A stretch of 33,164 nucleotides of DNA from Methylococcaceae bacterium UBA4132 (GCA_002380945.1 DFWO01000056.1:1-33164), one strand, 5' to 3'. Numbered from the stretch's first letter, positions 7,898-16,289 are shown. Made by a program: numbers and translations. Notes: generated from the letters alone by a model not told the origin.

Positions 7898-9547
7898 ATG
7901 AAATCCGTGACTAAACAGCCCACATTACCTTTGCTTTCACGTCGCCAGTGTCTTAAAGGTTTAGCTGTATTGAGTTTATCGCCTTGGATTAAACCCGTTT
8001 ACGCAAAGCCCGCTGAGATACTCAGCGGTTCGACATTTCATTTGACCATTGCAGAAACCCGCGTTAATTTCACGGGTACGCCACGTTTAGCGACGACGGT
8101 GAATGGTTCACTGCCTGCGCCGACGTTGCGTTGGCGCGAAGGCGACACGGTTACGATCCATGTCACCAATCAACTGAATGAAACCAGCTCTATTCATTGG
8201 CACGGGCTGATTTTGCCCTATCAGATGGACGGCGCACACGGTGTTAGTTTTGCTGGTATCGCGCCTAATACTACCTTCACTTATCGCTTTAAAGTTCAGC
8301 AATCAGGTACTTATTGGTATCACTCACATTCGGGTATGCAGGAGCAAACGGGCTTGTATGGTGCGATTATCATTGAACCGTTAAAGGGTGAAACGATAGT
8401 TGCAGAACGCGATTATGTGATTGTATTGTCAGATTGGACAGATGAAGACCCGATGGCAGTGCTGGATAAATTAAAAAAGCAAAGCGATTACTATAATTTC
8501 AATCAATTGACCGTGTTGGATTTTGTTCATGATATTAAACAGGACGGGCTAAAGTCTGCTGTAGATAAACGTGAGATGTGGAATGAAATGCTCATGAATA
8601 TGACCGATTTGTCGGACATTTCTGCTTATACTTACTGCTATTTACTAAACGGCAATACACCAGAAACTAATTGGACGGCACTGTTTAACAAAGGCGAGCG
8701 GATACGCTTACGTTTTATCAATGCTGCTTCGCAAAGTTTCTTTGATGTGCGAATTCCCAATTTAAAAATGACGGTGGTGCAAGCAGACGGGCAGAATATT
8801 GAACCTGTCAGTGTTGATGAATTTCGACTGGGCGCGGCAGAAACTTACGATGTGATTGTCACGCCTGAAGATGATGCGTACACGATTTTTGCCCAATCTA
8901 TGGATAGAACAGGTTATGCACGAGGAACATTAGCAACTCGAACAGGTTTAACCGCTGCTGTGCCTGCATTGGATAAAGCTGAACCTTTGTCCATGCTGGA
9001 TATGATGGGTGATATGGCACACGGTGTTGCCGCGCATCATGCCAAAACCGAATACGGCGCGAGTGTGGATATGCGCGTTGATATGCCGCGTACCAATTTG
9101 GACGATGCGGGTGTTGGGCTACGCAATAACGGGCGGCGGGTATTGACTTACGCGGATTTGCACACCATCGGCGGGTCATTAGACCCACGTCCCGCAACCC
9201 GTGATATTGAGCTGCATTTAACAGGCAATATGGAACGTTATAGCTGGTCATTTGATGGCGTGGAGTTCGACGATTCCAGCCCGATACATTTTCGTTATGG
9301 TGAGCGATTGCGGGTTATTCTGGTTAATGACACCATGATGACGCATCCCATTCATTTACATGGTATGTGGAGTGAGCTGGAAACGCCAGATGGTAAATTT
9401 CAAGTCCGTAAACATACCTTTAACGTACAACCCGCACAGCGCATTAGTTTTTTAGTTACTGCTGACGCACTGGGTTATTGGGCGTGGCATTGCCATTTGT
9501 TTTATCACATGCACGTTGGTATGTTTCGCACGGTGGTGGTGTCGTGA
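7898..9547 (+). CDS. copA: Multicopper oxidase CopA, copper-resistance type, Tat-exported
   Basis: A 549-residue periplasmic multicopper oxidase. The signal peptide is twin-arginine (SRRQCLKG at 14-21, cleavage likely after VYA near 36), which suits export of a folded cupredoxin. Copper ligands are complete: HWHG (100-103), YHSHSG (H142, H144), HPIHLHGMW near 487 and the C-terminal HCHLFYHMHVGM, which holds the type 1 cysteine. A short Met/His-rich insert (MLDMMGDMAH) near residue 365 is typical of CopA/PcoA proteins, which oxidise or sequester copper in the periplasm. A ribosome binding site (AGAGGT) precedes ATG 7898. Its stop overlaps the copB start by four bases. Confidence 0.94.
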   Translation: MKSVTKQPTLPLLSRRQCLKGLAVLSLSPWIKPVYAKPAEILSGSTFHLTIAETRVNFTGTPRLATTVNGSLPAPTLRWREGDTVTIHVTNQLNETSSIHWHGLILPYQMDGAHGVSFAGIAPNTTFTYRFKVQQSGTYWYHSHSGMQEQTGLYGAIIIEPLKGETIVAERDYVIVLSDWTDEDPMAVLDKLKKQSDYYNFNQLTVLDFVHDIKQDGLKSAVDKREMWNEMLMNMTDLSDISAYTYCYLLNGNTPETNWTALFNKGERIRLRFINAASQSFFDVRIPNLKMTVVQADGQNIEPVSVDEFRLGAAETYDVIVTPEDDAYTIFAQSMDRTGYARGTLATRTGLTAAVPALDKAEPLSMLDMMGDMAHGVAAHHAKTEYGASVDMRVDMPRTNLDDAGVGLRNNGRRVLTYADLHTIGGSLDPRPATRDIELHLTGNMERYSWSFDGVEFDDSSPIHFRYGERLRVILVNDTMMTHPIHLHGMWSELETPDGKFQVRKHTFNVQPAQRISFLVTADALGYWAWHCHLFYHMHVGMFRTVVVS

Positions 9548-10542
9548 ATCAGCGTATCACAGTAAATAAGACTTCCGAGGTTTTAAAAATCTCGGAGGTC
9601 TCAACGCTAGCACTGCGACGTGTGAGCTTATTGATAATAGCTCTATCTTGGCAATCCTTATCATGGGCAGAAAAATCGCCGCCTATGGATCATAGCAAAA
9701 TGAATCACATGACTATGAATCATGCTGAACAGGGCGAGGCAATGAATCACAGCAAAATGAATCACGCAACTATGAATCATGCTGAACAGAGCGGGGCAAT
9801 GGATCACAATGAGATGTCCATGCAGGGCGGTGATGCGCCCGAAAATGCGCGTGACCCAAACGCATATTCCGATGGTTACACACTGAACGCTATGCCATTT
9901 TATAAGGACGAGTCTCACAACTTATATTCGTTGTTAGTCGATAGGTTGGAAAGTGTAACCACAACAGGCAACGCTGCCATGACCTATGATTTACAGGCAT
10001 GGGCAGGGCAAACTTATAACCGTGCGTTAATTAGAGCCGAAGGCGAAATGCAGAACGGTTTGTCAGAAAACGCCCGTACCGAATTATTGTGGGCGCACGC
10101 TATCACACCCTATTGGGATTCACATCTGGGCGTACGTTACGACAGCGGTTCAGGGCGAGGGCGTTGTTGGTTAGCCTTTGGTGTGCAAGGTTTAGCTCCT
10201 TATTGGCTATACACAGAAGCGACATTTTATGTGAATGAACAAGGGCGGACGGCGTTTCGTGTTGAGCTGGAATACGATGTGTTAATAACCCAACGCTTGA
10301 TTTTGCAACCGCGTGTCGAGGCAAATTTTTACAGTAAAAACGATCCTGCACATAATTTGGGCAATGGTTTATCGAATGTTGAAGCGGGACTGCGTTTGCG
10401 TTATGAATTCTGTCGTGAATTCGCGCCTTATGTCGGTGTGGAATGGGCAAGTACTGTTGGTAATACCGCCAATTATGCAAAAGCTAACAGCAATACGGTT
10501 GACGAAACGCGCTTTGTGGCGGGCATACATTTTTGGTTTTGA
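9544..10542 (+). CDS. copB: Copper resistance outer-membrane protein CopB
   Basis: The likely start is the GTG at 9544, whose bases overlap the copA stop (GTGA), giving 332 residues and tight translational coupling. A hydrophobic stretch (VSLLIIALSWQSLSWA) acts as signal peptide, followed by a Met/His-rich copper-binding segment with two 19-residue tandem repeats. The C-terminal two thirds form the CopB/PcoB beta-barrel domain (from about YSLLVDRLES to the terminal HFWF aromatic ending). CopB works with CopA in periplasmic copper tolerance. The first 30 or so residues before the signal core are encoded partly by a palindromic repeat (9570-9600), so the N-terminal region is unusual. A longer ORF opening at 9478 overlaps copA by 70 bases and is not preferred. 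Confidence 0.9.
   Translation: MNQRITVNKTSEVLKISEVSTLALRRVSLLIIALSWQSLSWAEKSPPMDHSKMNHMTMNHAEQGEAMNHSKMNHATMNHAEQSGAMDHNEMSMQGGDAPENARDPNAYSDGYTLNAMPFYKDESHNLYSLLVDRLESVTTTGNAAMTYDLQAWAGQTYNRALIRAEGEMQNGLSENARTELLWAHAITPYWDSHLGVRYDSGSGRGRCWLAFGVQGLAPYWLYTEATFYVNEQGRTAFRVELEYDVLITQRLILQPRVEANFYSKNDPAHNLGNGLSNVEAGLRLRYEFCREFAPYVGVEWASTVGNTANYAKANSNTVDETRFVAGIHFWF
9570..9600. repeat. Palindromic repeat inside the copB N-terminal coding region
   Basis: The 31 bases fold on themselves along almost their full length (14 pairs, two of them G-T, three-base loop), starting GACTTCCGAGG and ending TCTCGGAGGTC. The element is read through in frame in copB between its GTG start and the signal-peptide core. 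Its form is that of a dispersed intergenic repeat rather than coding sequence. Confidence 0.75.
9685..9798 (+). repeat. Two tandem 57-nt units encoding Met/His repeats of CopB
   Basis: Units start at ATG 9685 and ATG 9742 and encode MDHSKMNHMTMNHAEQGEA and MNHSKMNHATMNHAEQSGA; a third partial unit follows at 9799 (MDHNEMSM). Such Met/His clusters bind Cu(I) and Cu(II). Copy number is likely to vary between strains. Confidence 0.9.
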
Positions 10543-10591
10543 TTTCAGTCTTTGTACTGCACAAAACCCAAGCGACTTAGTGTAGCAGGAG

Positions 10592-10628
10592 CTTCCATCT
10601 TACTACTGTCGTAGTAGCAAGATGGAAG
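10592..10628. terminator. Hairpin between convergent copB and amtB
   Basis: CTTCCATCTT (10592-10601) pairs with AAGATGGAAG (10619-10628), and an inner ACTAC/GTAGT helix extends the stem. It is the only structure between the two convergent genes. The T-run is weak, so termination is plausible but not certain. Confidence 0.5.
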
Positions 10629-10640
10629 TTTGATAGAAAA

Positions 10641-12038
10641 TTAAATGTTATAAGCCGTTTCGCCGTGTTCAGTAGTATCCAAACCTAGACGTTCATCTTC
10701 TTCAGTGACGCGTAGTCCGATGAGTACATCAACCAGTTTAAAGGCGGCAAACGATACCGCGCCAGACCAGACGATGGCAATCACAACGCTCCACAGTTGG
10801 CTAATCATTTGTCCTGACATACTGTATTCGGCAACACTATTAGTCACATAATCCCACACGCCTGTACCACCTAGTGCGGGGCTTGCAACCACTGCGGTAC
10901 CTAACGCGCCTATAATACCGCCGATACCGTGGACACCGAAAGCATCTAAAGAATCGTCATATTTTAGTTTAGCTTTCAGTATAGTTACCGACCAGAAACA
11001 AGTACCACCTGATACCAAGCCTAATAAAATTGCACCCATAGGACCAGACCAACCACACGCAGGTGTAATAGCAACCAGACCTGCAATCGCACCTGAAGCC
11101 GCACCTAACATACTGGGTTTGCCGCGTATAATCCATTCAGCAACCATCCATGATAATGTGGCGGCGGCAGCGGCTAATAAAGTATTGACGAACACTAATG
11201 CTGCTAAACCATTGGCTTCCAAGTTTGAACCTACGTTAAAACCAAACCAACCCACCCACAGTAACGAGGCACCAATCATGGTCATAGTGACACTGTGTGG
11301 AGTGAGAAATTCTTTACCATAACCAATACGTTTGCCGACTAATAAACAGCCCACTAAACCAGCAACACCTGCATTGATATGTACTACTGCACCACCTGCA
11401 AAATCCAATGCACCTTTTTGGAACAAAAAGCCTGCCGTTGCGGCTGCTTTTTCAGCTGCGGCAGTATCAGTATACGCATCAGGACCTGCCCAATACCAAA
11501 CCATGTGTGCCATCGGTAAATAAGAAAAGGTAAACCACAGTACGGTGAATAATAAAATGGCTGAGAACTTAACCCGTTCCGCAAATGCACCGATAATTAA
11601 TGCAGGCGTAATGGTGGCAAAGGTTAATTGAAACGCCACATAGATATATTCAGGAATAAACACGCCTTTACTAAACGTGGCAGCCAGTGAATCGGGTGTG
11701 ATACCTTTGAGAAATAGTTTACTAAAGCTACCAAAAAACGCATTACCTTCGGTGAAAGCAAGACTATAACCATAGATTGCCCATAATATAGCGACCATTG
11801 AGAAGATAACGAACACCTGCATCAATACCGAAAGCATATTTTTGACGCGTACCATACCACCATAAAACAGAGCCAAACCAGGAATGACCATCAACGTAAC
11901 TAAAATGGTTGAAATCATAACCCACGCGGTATCGCCTTTGTTAGCCGTCGGTGCTACAACATCGGCAAAACTAGCTTCTACAAAAACCAACGATAATGCC
12001 AAAATGCTAAACCCTGTTTTTAAATTAAAGTGCTTCAT
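10641..12038 (-). CDS. amtB: Ammonium transporter AmtB
   Basis: A 465-residue inner-membrane protein with a cleavable-looking N-terminal segment (ending SFADV near 26) and eleven or so transmembrane helices. The twin pore histidines are present as H220 (GGAVVHINAG) and H370 (DAFGVHGIGG), and signatures such as LFYGGMVR and GAFAERVKFSA are intact. A 20-residue Ala-rich insertion near 190-205 precedes the first pore histidine. AmtB conducts ammonium as NH3 across the membrane and is blocked by GlnK. Its start lies 14 bases inside the end of glnK, giving one transcript under the sigma-54 promoter at 12404. Confidence 0.96.
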   Translation of the reverse strand: MKHFNLKTGFSILALSLVFVEASFADVVAPTANKGDTAWVMISTILVTLMVIPGLALFYGGMVRVKNMLSVLMQVFVIFSMVAILWAIYGYSLAFTEGNAFFGSFSKLFLKGITPDSLAATFSKGVFIPEYIYVAFQLTFATITPALIIGAFAERVKFSAILLFTVLWFTFSYLPMAHMVWYWAGPDAYTDTAAAEKAAATAGFLFQKGALDFAGGAVVHINAGVAGLVGCLLVGKRIGYGKEFLTPHSVTMTMIGASLLWVGWFGFNVGSNLEANGLAALVFVNTLLAAAAATLSWMVAEWIIRGKPSMLGAASGAIAGLVAITPACGWSGPMGAILLGLVSGGTCFWSVTILKAKLKYDDSLDAFGVHGIGGIIGALGTAVVASPALGGTGVWDYVTNSVAEYSMSGQMISQLWSVVIAIVWSGAVSFAAFKLVDVLIGLRVTEEDERLGLDTTEHGETAYNI

Positions 12039-12363
12039 CGCCAGTCTCCCCAGTCCGAATACGAATAACTTGTTCTAATTCAGTCACGAAAATTTTACCA
12101 TCACCGATTTTTCCCGTATTGGCTGCTTTAGCAATCGCCTGTAAGGCTTGATCGAGTAACGCATCGGGTACAGCCACTTCGATTTTGGCTTTGGGTAAAA
12201 AATCCACGACATATTCAGCACCACGATACAGCTCGGTGTGACCTTTTTGGCGACCAAAACCTTTAACTTCAGTCATGGTAATCCCAGAAACCCCCATATC
12301 AGATAATGCCTCGCGGACATCATCCAATTTAAAGGGTTTGATAATAGCGGTTATTAGTTTCAT
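12025..12363 (-). CDS. glnK: Nitrogen regulatory P-II protein GlnK
   Basis: A 112-residue P-II protein of standard length. The T-loop has the uridylylation tyrosine Y51 in RGAEYVVDFLPK, and the C-terminal signature GDGKIFVTELEQVIRIRTGE is complete. It reports 2-oxoglutarate and ATP status and plugs AmtB when nitrogen is plentiful. Linkage to amtB marks it as GlnK rather than GlnB. AAGAGG precedes the ATG, and a sigma-54 promoter lies about 40 bases upstream. Confidence 0.95.
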   Translation of the reverse strand: MKLITAIIKPFKLDDVREALSDMGVSGITMTEVKGFGRQKGHTELYRGAEYVVDFLPKAKIEVAVPDALLDQALQAIAKAANTGKIGDGKIFVTELEQVIRIRTGETGDEAL

Positions 12364-12403
12364 ACAATGCCTCTTGCTTAGTTTAAAGACTCAATAATCT
12401 TTA

Positions 12404-12419
12404 AGCACAGACTGTGCCA
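12404..12419 (-). promoter_or_regulatory. Sigma-54 promoter of glnK-amtB
   Basis: On the minus strand the sequence reads TGGCACAGTCTGTGCT. The invariant GG and GC are ten bases apart, as required for -24/-12 promoters. Transcription would start near 12392, leaving a leader of about 30 bases to glnK. Confidence 0.85.
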
Positions 12420-12501
12420 AAATTAAAATCACCGATTTTCTCAGTATTTCATAGTATTTTGCTCATAATGACGCACTATAATGAAACGCAATGTCATTTA
12501 C

Positions 12502-12516
12502 GCACCAATATAGCGC
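12502..12516 (-). promoter_or_regulatory. NtrC-like binding site upstream of glnK
   Basis: On the minus strand it reads GCGCTATATTGGTGC, one base from the NtrC consensus GCAC-N5-TGGTGC. Its centre is about 115 bases upstream of the predicted start, a normal enhancer distance. Confidence 0.65.
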
Positions 12517-12566
12517 AAAAATGACATGCGTACTGTATTCCTAGCCTTGAGAAAATAGCAGACAAA

Positions 12567-12592
12567 AAAAATACGCCCGTAGGCGTATTTTT
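12567..12592 (-). terminator. Intrinsic terminator of the porin gene
   Basis: On the minus strand the stem AAATACGCC/GGCGTATTT with a four-base loop is followed by eight T residues. It lies about 25 bases after the porin stop and insulates glnK's upstream region. Confidence 0.88.
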
Positions 12593-12617
12593 ATGCTTAA
12601 GACAAAATTAGATTGTT

Positions 12618-13985
12618 TTAAAAAGTGATGGTCGCATCGGTAGAGAACAAAAATTGATCTTGTCTACCGTTATCATCGAACGCGTTATAGGCTGTACCGT
12701 CTGGGTTTCTGCCATCATTCCAATCATAACGAATGTTAGGACGCACATTTAACCAAGGCATAGGTTTCCAGTTAACACCTGCGGTAATCGCATAATAGGT
12801 TGCAGGTTGACAAGTTGATAAGAAGTTACCACTAGCAGCTGTACTGACTGGAACACCACTTACACCATCAATGGTTTCTGCATTAGTGGTTGCCGCAACA
12901 CGACCAGGTGAACAAACACGGAAACCGTCTTGGTCTCTAAACCATTCACCACGCAAACCGACTGATAAATTGTCTTTCACATCGTAGTATAAATGCGTGT
13001 TAATGCCATACCACTGCGCATCTCTGACCGTTGATAAGGCAACATTATTCGCATAACCGTGGTCATGTTGTAACACTAAGTGGGTTTTGTCAGTGATATT
13101 GTGTTTTAACACAATGCTATACATTCCCCATGATTGGCTACTGTGCTCAGACGTACCGCCATAAGTTCCGCTGATATTGGCTGATGTGCCTTTATCAGTG
13201 CTAGTCCACGTCGCACCAGCGATACCACCCCAGTTGCCCAGTTGTTTGTTCCAGCCGCCATCCCAACCGCCAGTCGCACTGCCAGTCGTTACACCGCCCA
13301 TGACAGAGACATTACTATTGACTGTATAGTTAGCTAAAATACCTGTATGGGTGAATGGTTCGCCATATTGCATGGTGTAAGCGTGGCTGTAAAAGAAGTT
13401 ATCAGGCGCGGGAACGGTTTCATAACCAATCGGTGTATAAAAATGCCCTGCTTTAACATTCAAACCATTACCAACAGGAACGTAGGCTTCAACATAAGCT
13501 TGCGGCAACGCTATATCATAAAAACGATTTTGACCGCGTAGCATGTGTAAATCCCAGTTGCTACGATTCAAAGGTTGTAACGTGTTCACATCATAAGCAG
13601 GAACGCCATAAGCCTGAGTAAAAGTTGCATCAGTACCGAACATGAAATCAAAACGTCCGCCGAAATCCCATTTGTCACCCTCAGTCGCTACTGCACGTTG
13701 CACAAATAAATTCAATTGGTTCAACTGAAATTCACTGGCACGGTCACCAAAAGTAACAGGTCCGTTAAATTTATTAGTTGGGTTAGTTGAGTTATAGGTA
13801 ATACCCGCATTTGCCCAAGCCCCTACAGTAATACCATTATCTTTTAATAATTTGGCTTCATTGACATCATATTTAGTCAACGATTTCACCATACCATCAG
13901 TCGCATAAACCTGCGACACTGACAATACACTACCGATAGCTGTGCAAATCATCAGATGTTTGCGACTTAATAATAAATGTTTCAT
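12618..13985 (-). CDS. Outer-membrane beta-barrel porin (OmpL/BBP2-like), nitrogen-regulated
   Basis: A 455-residue protein with a signal peptide (MKHLLLSRKHLMICTAIGSVLSVSQVYA) and a mature part made of alternating polar/aromatic strands typical of a beta-barrel (for example WDFGGRFDFMFGTD, YVEAYVPVGNGLNVKAGHFYTPIGYE), ending in the outer-membrane C-terminal phenylalanine. The GHFYTPIGYE-type motif and length fit the putative porin BBP2 family. Solute specificity is not readable. It sits between glnK-amtB and glnA and has its own sigma-54 promoter (14042) and two NtrC-like sites, so I infer it lets a nitrogen compound cross the outer membrane under nitrogen limitation. The start is supported by AAGGGG upstream. 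Confidence 0.85.
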   Translation of the reverse strand: MKHLLLSRKHLMICTAIGSVLSVSQVYATDGMVKSLTKYDVNEAKLLKDNGITVGAWANAGITYNSTNPTNKFNGPVTFGDRASEFQLNQLNLFVQRAVATEGDKWDFGGRFDFMFGTDATFTQAYGVPAYDVNTLQPLNRSNWDLHMLRGQNRFYDIALPQAYVEAYVPVGNGLNVKAGHFYTPIGYETVPAPDNFFYSHAYTMQYGEPFTHTGILANYTVNSNVSVMGGVTTGSATGGWDGGWNKQLGNWGGIAGATWTSTDKGTSANISGTYGGTSEHSSQSWGMYSIVLKHNITDKTHLVLQHDHGYANNVALSTVRDAQWYGINTHLYYDVKDNLSVGLRGEWFRDQDGFRVCSPGRVAATTNAETIDGVSGVPVSTAASGNFLSTCQPATYYAITAGVNWKPMPWLNVRPNIRYDWNDGRNPDGTAYNAFDDNGRQDQFLFSTDATITF

Positions 13986-14041
13986 GTTGGTAACCCCTTA
14001 TTTATTTAAATCTTTATGCTTAATTAAGTTAAAATTAATAA

Positions 14042-14057
14042 AGCACATATTATGCCA
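14042..14057 (-). promoter_or_regulatory. Sigma-54 promoter of the porin gene
   Basis: On the minus strand it reads TGGCATAATATGTGCT, with GG and GC ten bases apart and the same GTGCT -12 element as the glnK promoter. The predicted start is about 45 bases before the porin ATG. Confidence 0.82.
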
Positions 14058-14120
14058 AAAATTATTTTTTATATAAAACAGTTGCTTATGCAATTTTTTC
14101 TAATTTACTTGGTCAATAAT

Positions 14121-14137
14121 TGCACCATCAAGGTGCA
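14121..14137. promoter_or_regulatory. NtrC-binding site with perfect half-sites
   Basis: TGCACCATCAAGGTGCA is a symmetric TGCACC-N5-GGTGCA, the ideal NtrC site. It lies about 100 bases upstream of the predicted porin start and about 200 upstream of the glnA ATG, so it could serve either divergent gene. Confidence 0.82.
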
Positions 14138-14152
14138 AACACCAATGCCACA

Positions 14153-14167
14153 GAACCAATATTGTGC
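14153..14167. promoter_or_regulatory. Second NtrC-like site in the porin/glnA spacer
   Basis: On the minus strand it reads GCACAATATTGGTTC, one mismatch from GCAC-N5-TGGTGC. Its centre is 31 bp from that of the perfect site, about three helical turns, as in paired NtrC enhancers. The rest of the 348-bp spacer shows no canonical -24/-12 sequence facing glnA, and its own promoter could not be assigned. Confidence 0.65.
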
Positions 14168-14333
14168 GCATTCGTTGCCAAATAACGACAAACTGTATCA
14201 TTCTAGCTAACAGTGTAGAAGATGCTGTCAACCTATGTGTTTTTTTAGTGGCTAACTCGACAAAAAAGATGTTATCTTTATTACCGTTTTGCATAAAACA
14301 CTGACTCAACAACCATCTTAGGAGACAACATAA

Positions 14334-15743
14334 ATGTCTATAGCAAAAGTATTAAAAATGATTGAAGACAACGACGTAAAATTTGTCGATTTTCGTTTTT
14401 GTGACACACGCGGTAAAGAACAACACGTTACATTCCCTGCACATAGCATTGACGAAGATACTTTTGAAGAAGGTAACATGTTTGATGGTTCTTCAGTCGC
14501 TGGCTGGAAACACATCAATGAATCAGACATGATTTTGATGCCAGACCCAAGCACTGCGGTTATGGATCCTTTCTTTGATGACAACACCTTAATCATTCGT
14601 TGCGACATTATCGAACCAAAAAACATGCAAGGTTATGAGCGTGACCCCCGCTCATTAGCAAAACGTGCAGAAGCGTATTTAAAATCAACTGGCATTGCTG
14701 ACACAGCATTCTTCGGCCCTGAAAACGAATTCTTCATCTTTGATGACGTACGTTGGGGAACAGACATGAGCGGCTCTTTCTACAAAGTTGACTCAGAAGA
14801 AGCAGGCTGGAACTCAGAAAAAGTCTATCCAGACGGCAACACAGGACACCGTCCAAGTGTTAAAGGTGGTTACTTCCCAGTCCCACCCGTCGATTCATTC
14901 CAAGATATTCGTTCTTCAATGTGCTTAACATTAGAAGAAATGGGGCAAACTACCGAAGTTCACCATCACGAAGTTGCGACTGCGGGTCAATGCGAAATCG
15001 GCGTAAGATTTAACACCTTAGTTAAAAAAGCTGACGAAGTATTAGAACTGAAATACGTTATTGCTAACATCGCACACGCTTACGGCAAAACAGCGACTTT
15101 CATGCCTAAACCATTAGTTGGCGACAACGGTAGCGGTATGCACGTTCACCAATCGTTAGCAAAAGACGGCGTAAACTTATTTACTGGTGATTTATACGGC
15201 GGCTTGTCTGAAACTGCGTTGTACTACATCGGCGGTATCATCAAACACGCTAAAGCCTTAAACGCATTCACTAACGCCTCAACTAACAGCTACAAACGTT
15301 TAGTTCCTGGTTTTGAAGCACCTGTTATGTTGGCATATTCTGCGCGTAACCGTTCAGCATCTATTCGTATTCCTTTCGTCAATAACCCAAAAGGTCGTCG
15401 TATCGAAGTCCGTTTCCCAGACTCAACAGCAAACCCATACTTAGCATTCTCTGCAATGTTAATGGCAGGTCTTGACGGCATTCAAAACAAAATCCATCCT
15501 GGCGATGCAATGGATAAAGACTTGTATGACTTACCTGCTGAAGAAGCAAACAACATCCCACAAGTTTGCCATTCATTCGACCAAGCCCTAGAAGCATTAG
15601 ATAAAGACCGTGAATTCTTAACCAAAGGCGGTGTTTTCACTAATGACGTAATCGACGGCTACATCGCGTTGAAAATGGAAGAAGTCACACGCATTCGTAT
15701 GAGTACACACCCAGTCGAATACGACATGTACTACAGCTTGTAA
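14334..15743 (+). CDS. glnA: Type I glutamine synthetase GlnA
   Basis: A 469-residue enzyme, identical in length to the E. coli protein, which condenses glutamate and ammonia with ATP in the cytoplasm as a dodecamer. The N-terminal MFDGSSVAGWKHINESD, the metal-site GPENEFFIFD, the ATP-region PKPLVGDNGSGMHVHQSL and the RIPF motif are present. The adenylylation tyrosine is Y398 in DKDLYDLP, so GlnE-type control is expected. AGGAG lies upstream of ATG 14334. It sits beside genes for ammonium uptake, and a strong intrinsic terminator follows. Confidence 0.98.
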   Translation: MSIAKVLKMIEDNDVKFVDFRFCDTRGKEQHVTFPAHSIDEDTFEEGNMFDGSSVAGWKHINESDMILMPDPSTAVMDPFFDDNTLIIRCDIIEPKNMQGYERDPRSLAKRAEAYLKSTGIADTAFFGPENEFFIFDDVRWGTDMSGSFYKVDSEEAGWNSEKVYPDGNTGHRPSVKGGYFPVPPVDSFQDIRSSMCLTLEEMGQTTEVHHHEVATAGQCEIGVRFNTLVKKADEVLELKYVIANIAHAYGKTATFMPKPLVGDNGSGMHVHQSLAKDGVNLFTGDLYGGLSETALYYIGGIIKHAKALNAFTNASTNSYKRLVPGFEAPVMLAYSARNRSASIRIPFVNNPKGRRIEVRFPDSTANPYLAFSAMLMAGLDGIQNKIHPGDAMDKDLYDLPAEEANNIPQVCHSFDQALEALDKDREFLTKGGVFTNDVIDGYIALKMEEVTRIRMSTHPVEYDMYYSL

Positions 15744-15769
15744 TTTTTAAGCCGCTACTTTTAACGCTT

Positions 15770-15806
15770 AAACAAAAACGCCCCATTACTGGGGCGTTTT
15801 TCGTTG
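15770..15806 (+). repeat. 37-nt direct repeat, copy 1 (glnA terminator)
   Basis: From AAACAAAAACG to TTTTTCGTTG this 37-nt segment is repeated at 19195-19231 with only a CT/TC difference in the loop. The two copies bracket the ROCO segment. Confidence 0.85.
15774..15801 (+). terminator. Intrinsic terminator of glnA
   Basis: AAAAACGCCCC and GGGGCGTTTTT form an eleven-pair stem with a six-base loop, ending in a T-run. It can work in both directions. Confidence 0.93.
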
Positions 15807-15842
15807 CTGTCCATTATATTCTTGTTTTGTTTCAACAAAAAT

Positions 15843-16196
15843 ATGCGACTATTTCAAAACCTACGCGAATACGAAAATCTGCACATCGTACTATGGCTAA
15901 TGAAAGACACCTGCTGGCTATTGGAATGGAAATTGGCGGGTGTTTGTATGGCAATACCCACTATAGGCGTTGCACTCCATATCACATGGCGACACCGAAA
16001 AAATAACGCTGAATTATTTCACAGCATCGCCGTCAGCAACTGGATATGCGCCAACGCCATTTGGATGCTAGGCGAATTCTTTTATGATGACACGCTACGC
16101 CCACTAGCAGGCGTGTTTTTTGGTTTCGGCTTTATCAGCCTAGCTATCTACTACCTAGTCATATTGCCAAAAAAGTACAAAGCGAATAAAAGCTAA
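15843..16196 (+). CDS. Small multi-pass membrane protein of unknown function
   Basis: I start at ATG 15843 (117 residues); an upstream ATG at 15804 overlaps the edge of the glnA terminator. After a short polar start (MRLFQNLREYENLH) there are three or four hydrophobic segments, about residues 15-30 (weak), 33-52, 70-90 and 94-114, and a Lys-rich C terminus, so it is an inner-membrane protein of roughly four helices. I recall no named family. It lies within the segment bounded by duplicated terminators. Whether it shares a transcript with the ROCO gene 275 bases downstream is unclear. Confidence 0.6.
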   Translation: MRLFQNLREYENLHIVLWLMKDTCWLLEWKLAGVCMAIPTIGVALHITWRHRKNNAELFHSIAVSNWICANAIWMLGEFFYDDTLRPLAGVFFGFGFISLAIYYLVILPKKYKANKS

Positions 16197-16289
16197 CTCA
16201 TCGGTAAATTTGTTCAGATTACTAGGTCGTAAGACAACACACATAAACCCCGCCCAATACAATATGCAAAGGGCAAGTAGCTAGCTACA

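Noticed and set aside
14110..14124. Possible sigma-54 promoter facing glnA (GGTCAATAATTGC)
   Set aside because: GG and GC are nine bases apart instead of ten, and the site overlaps the perfect NtrC site. No other GG-N10-GC faces glnA.
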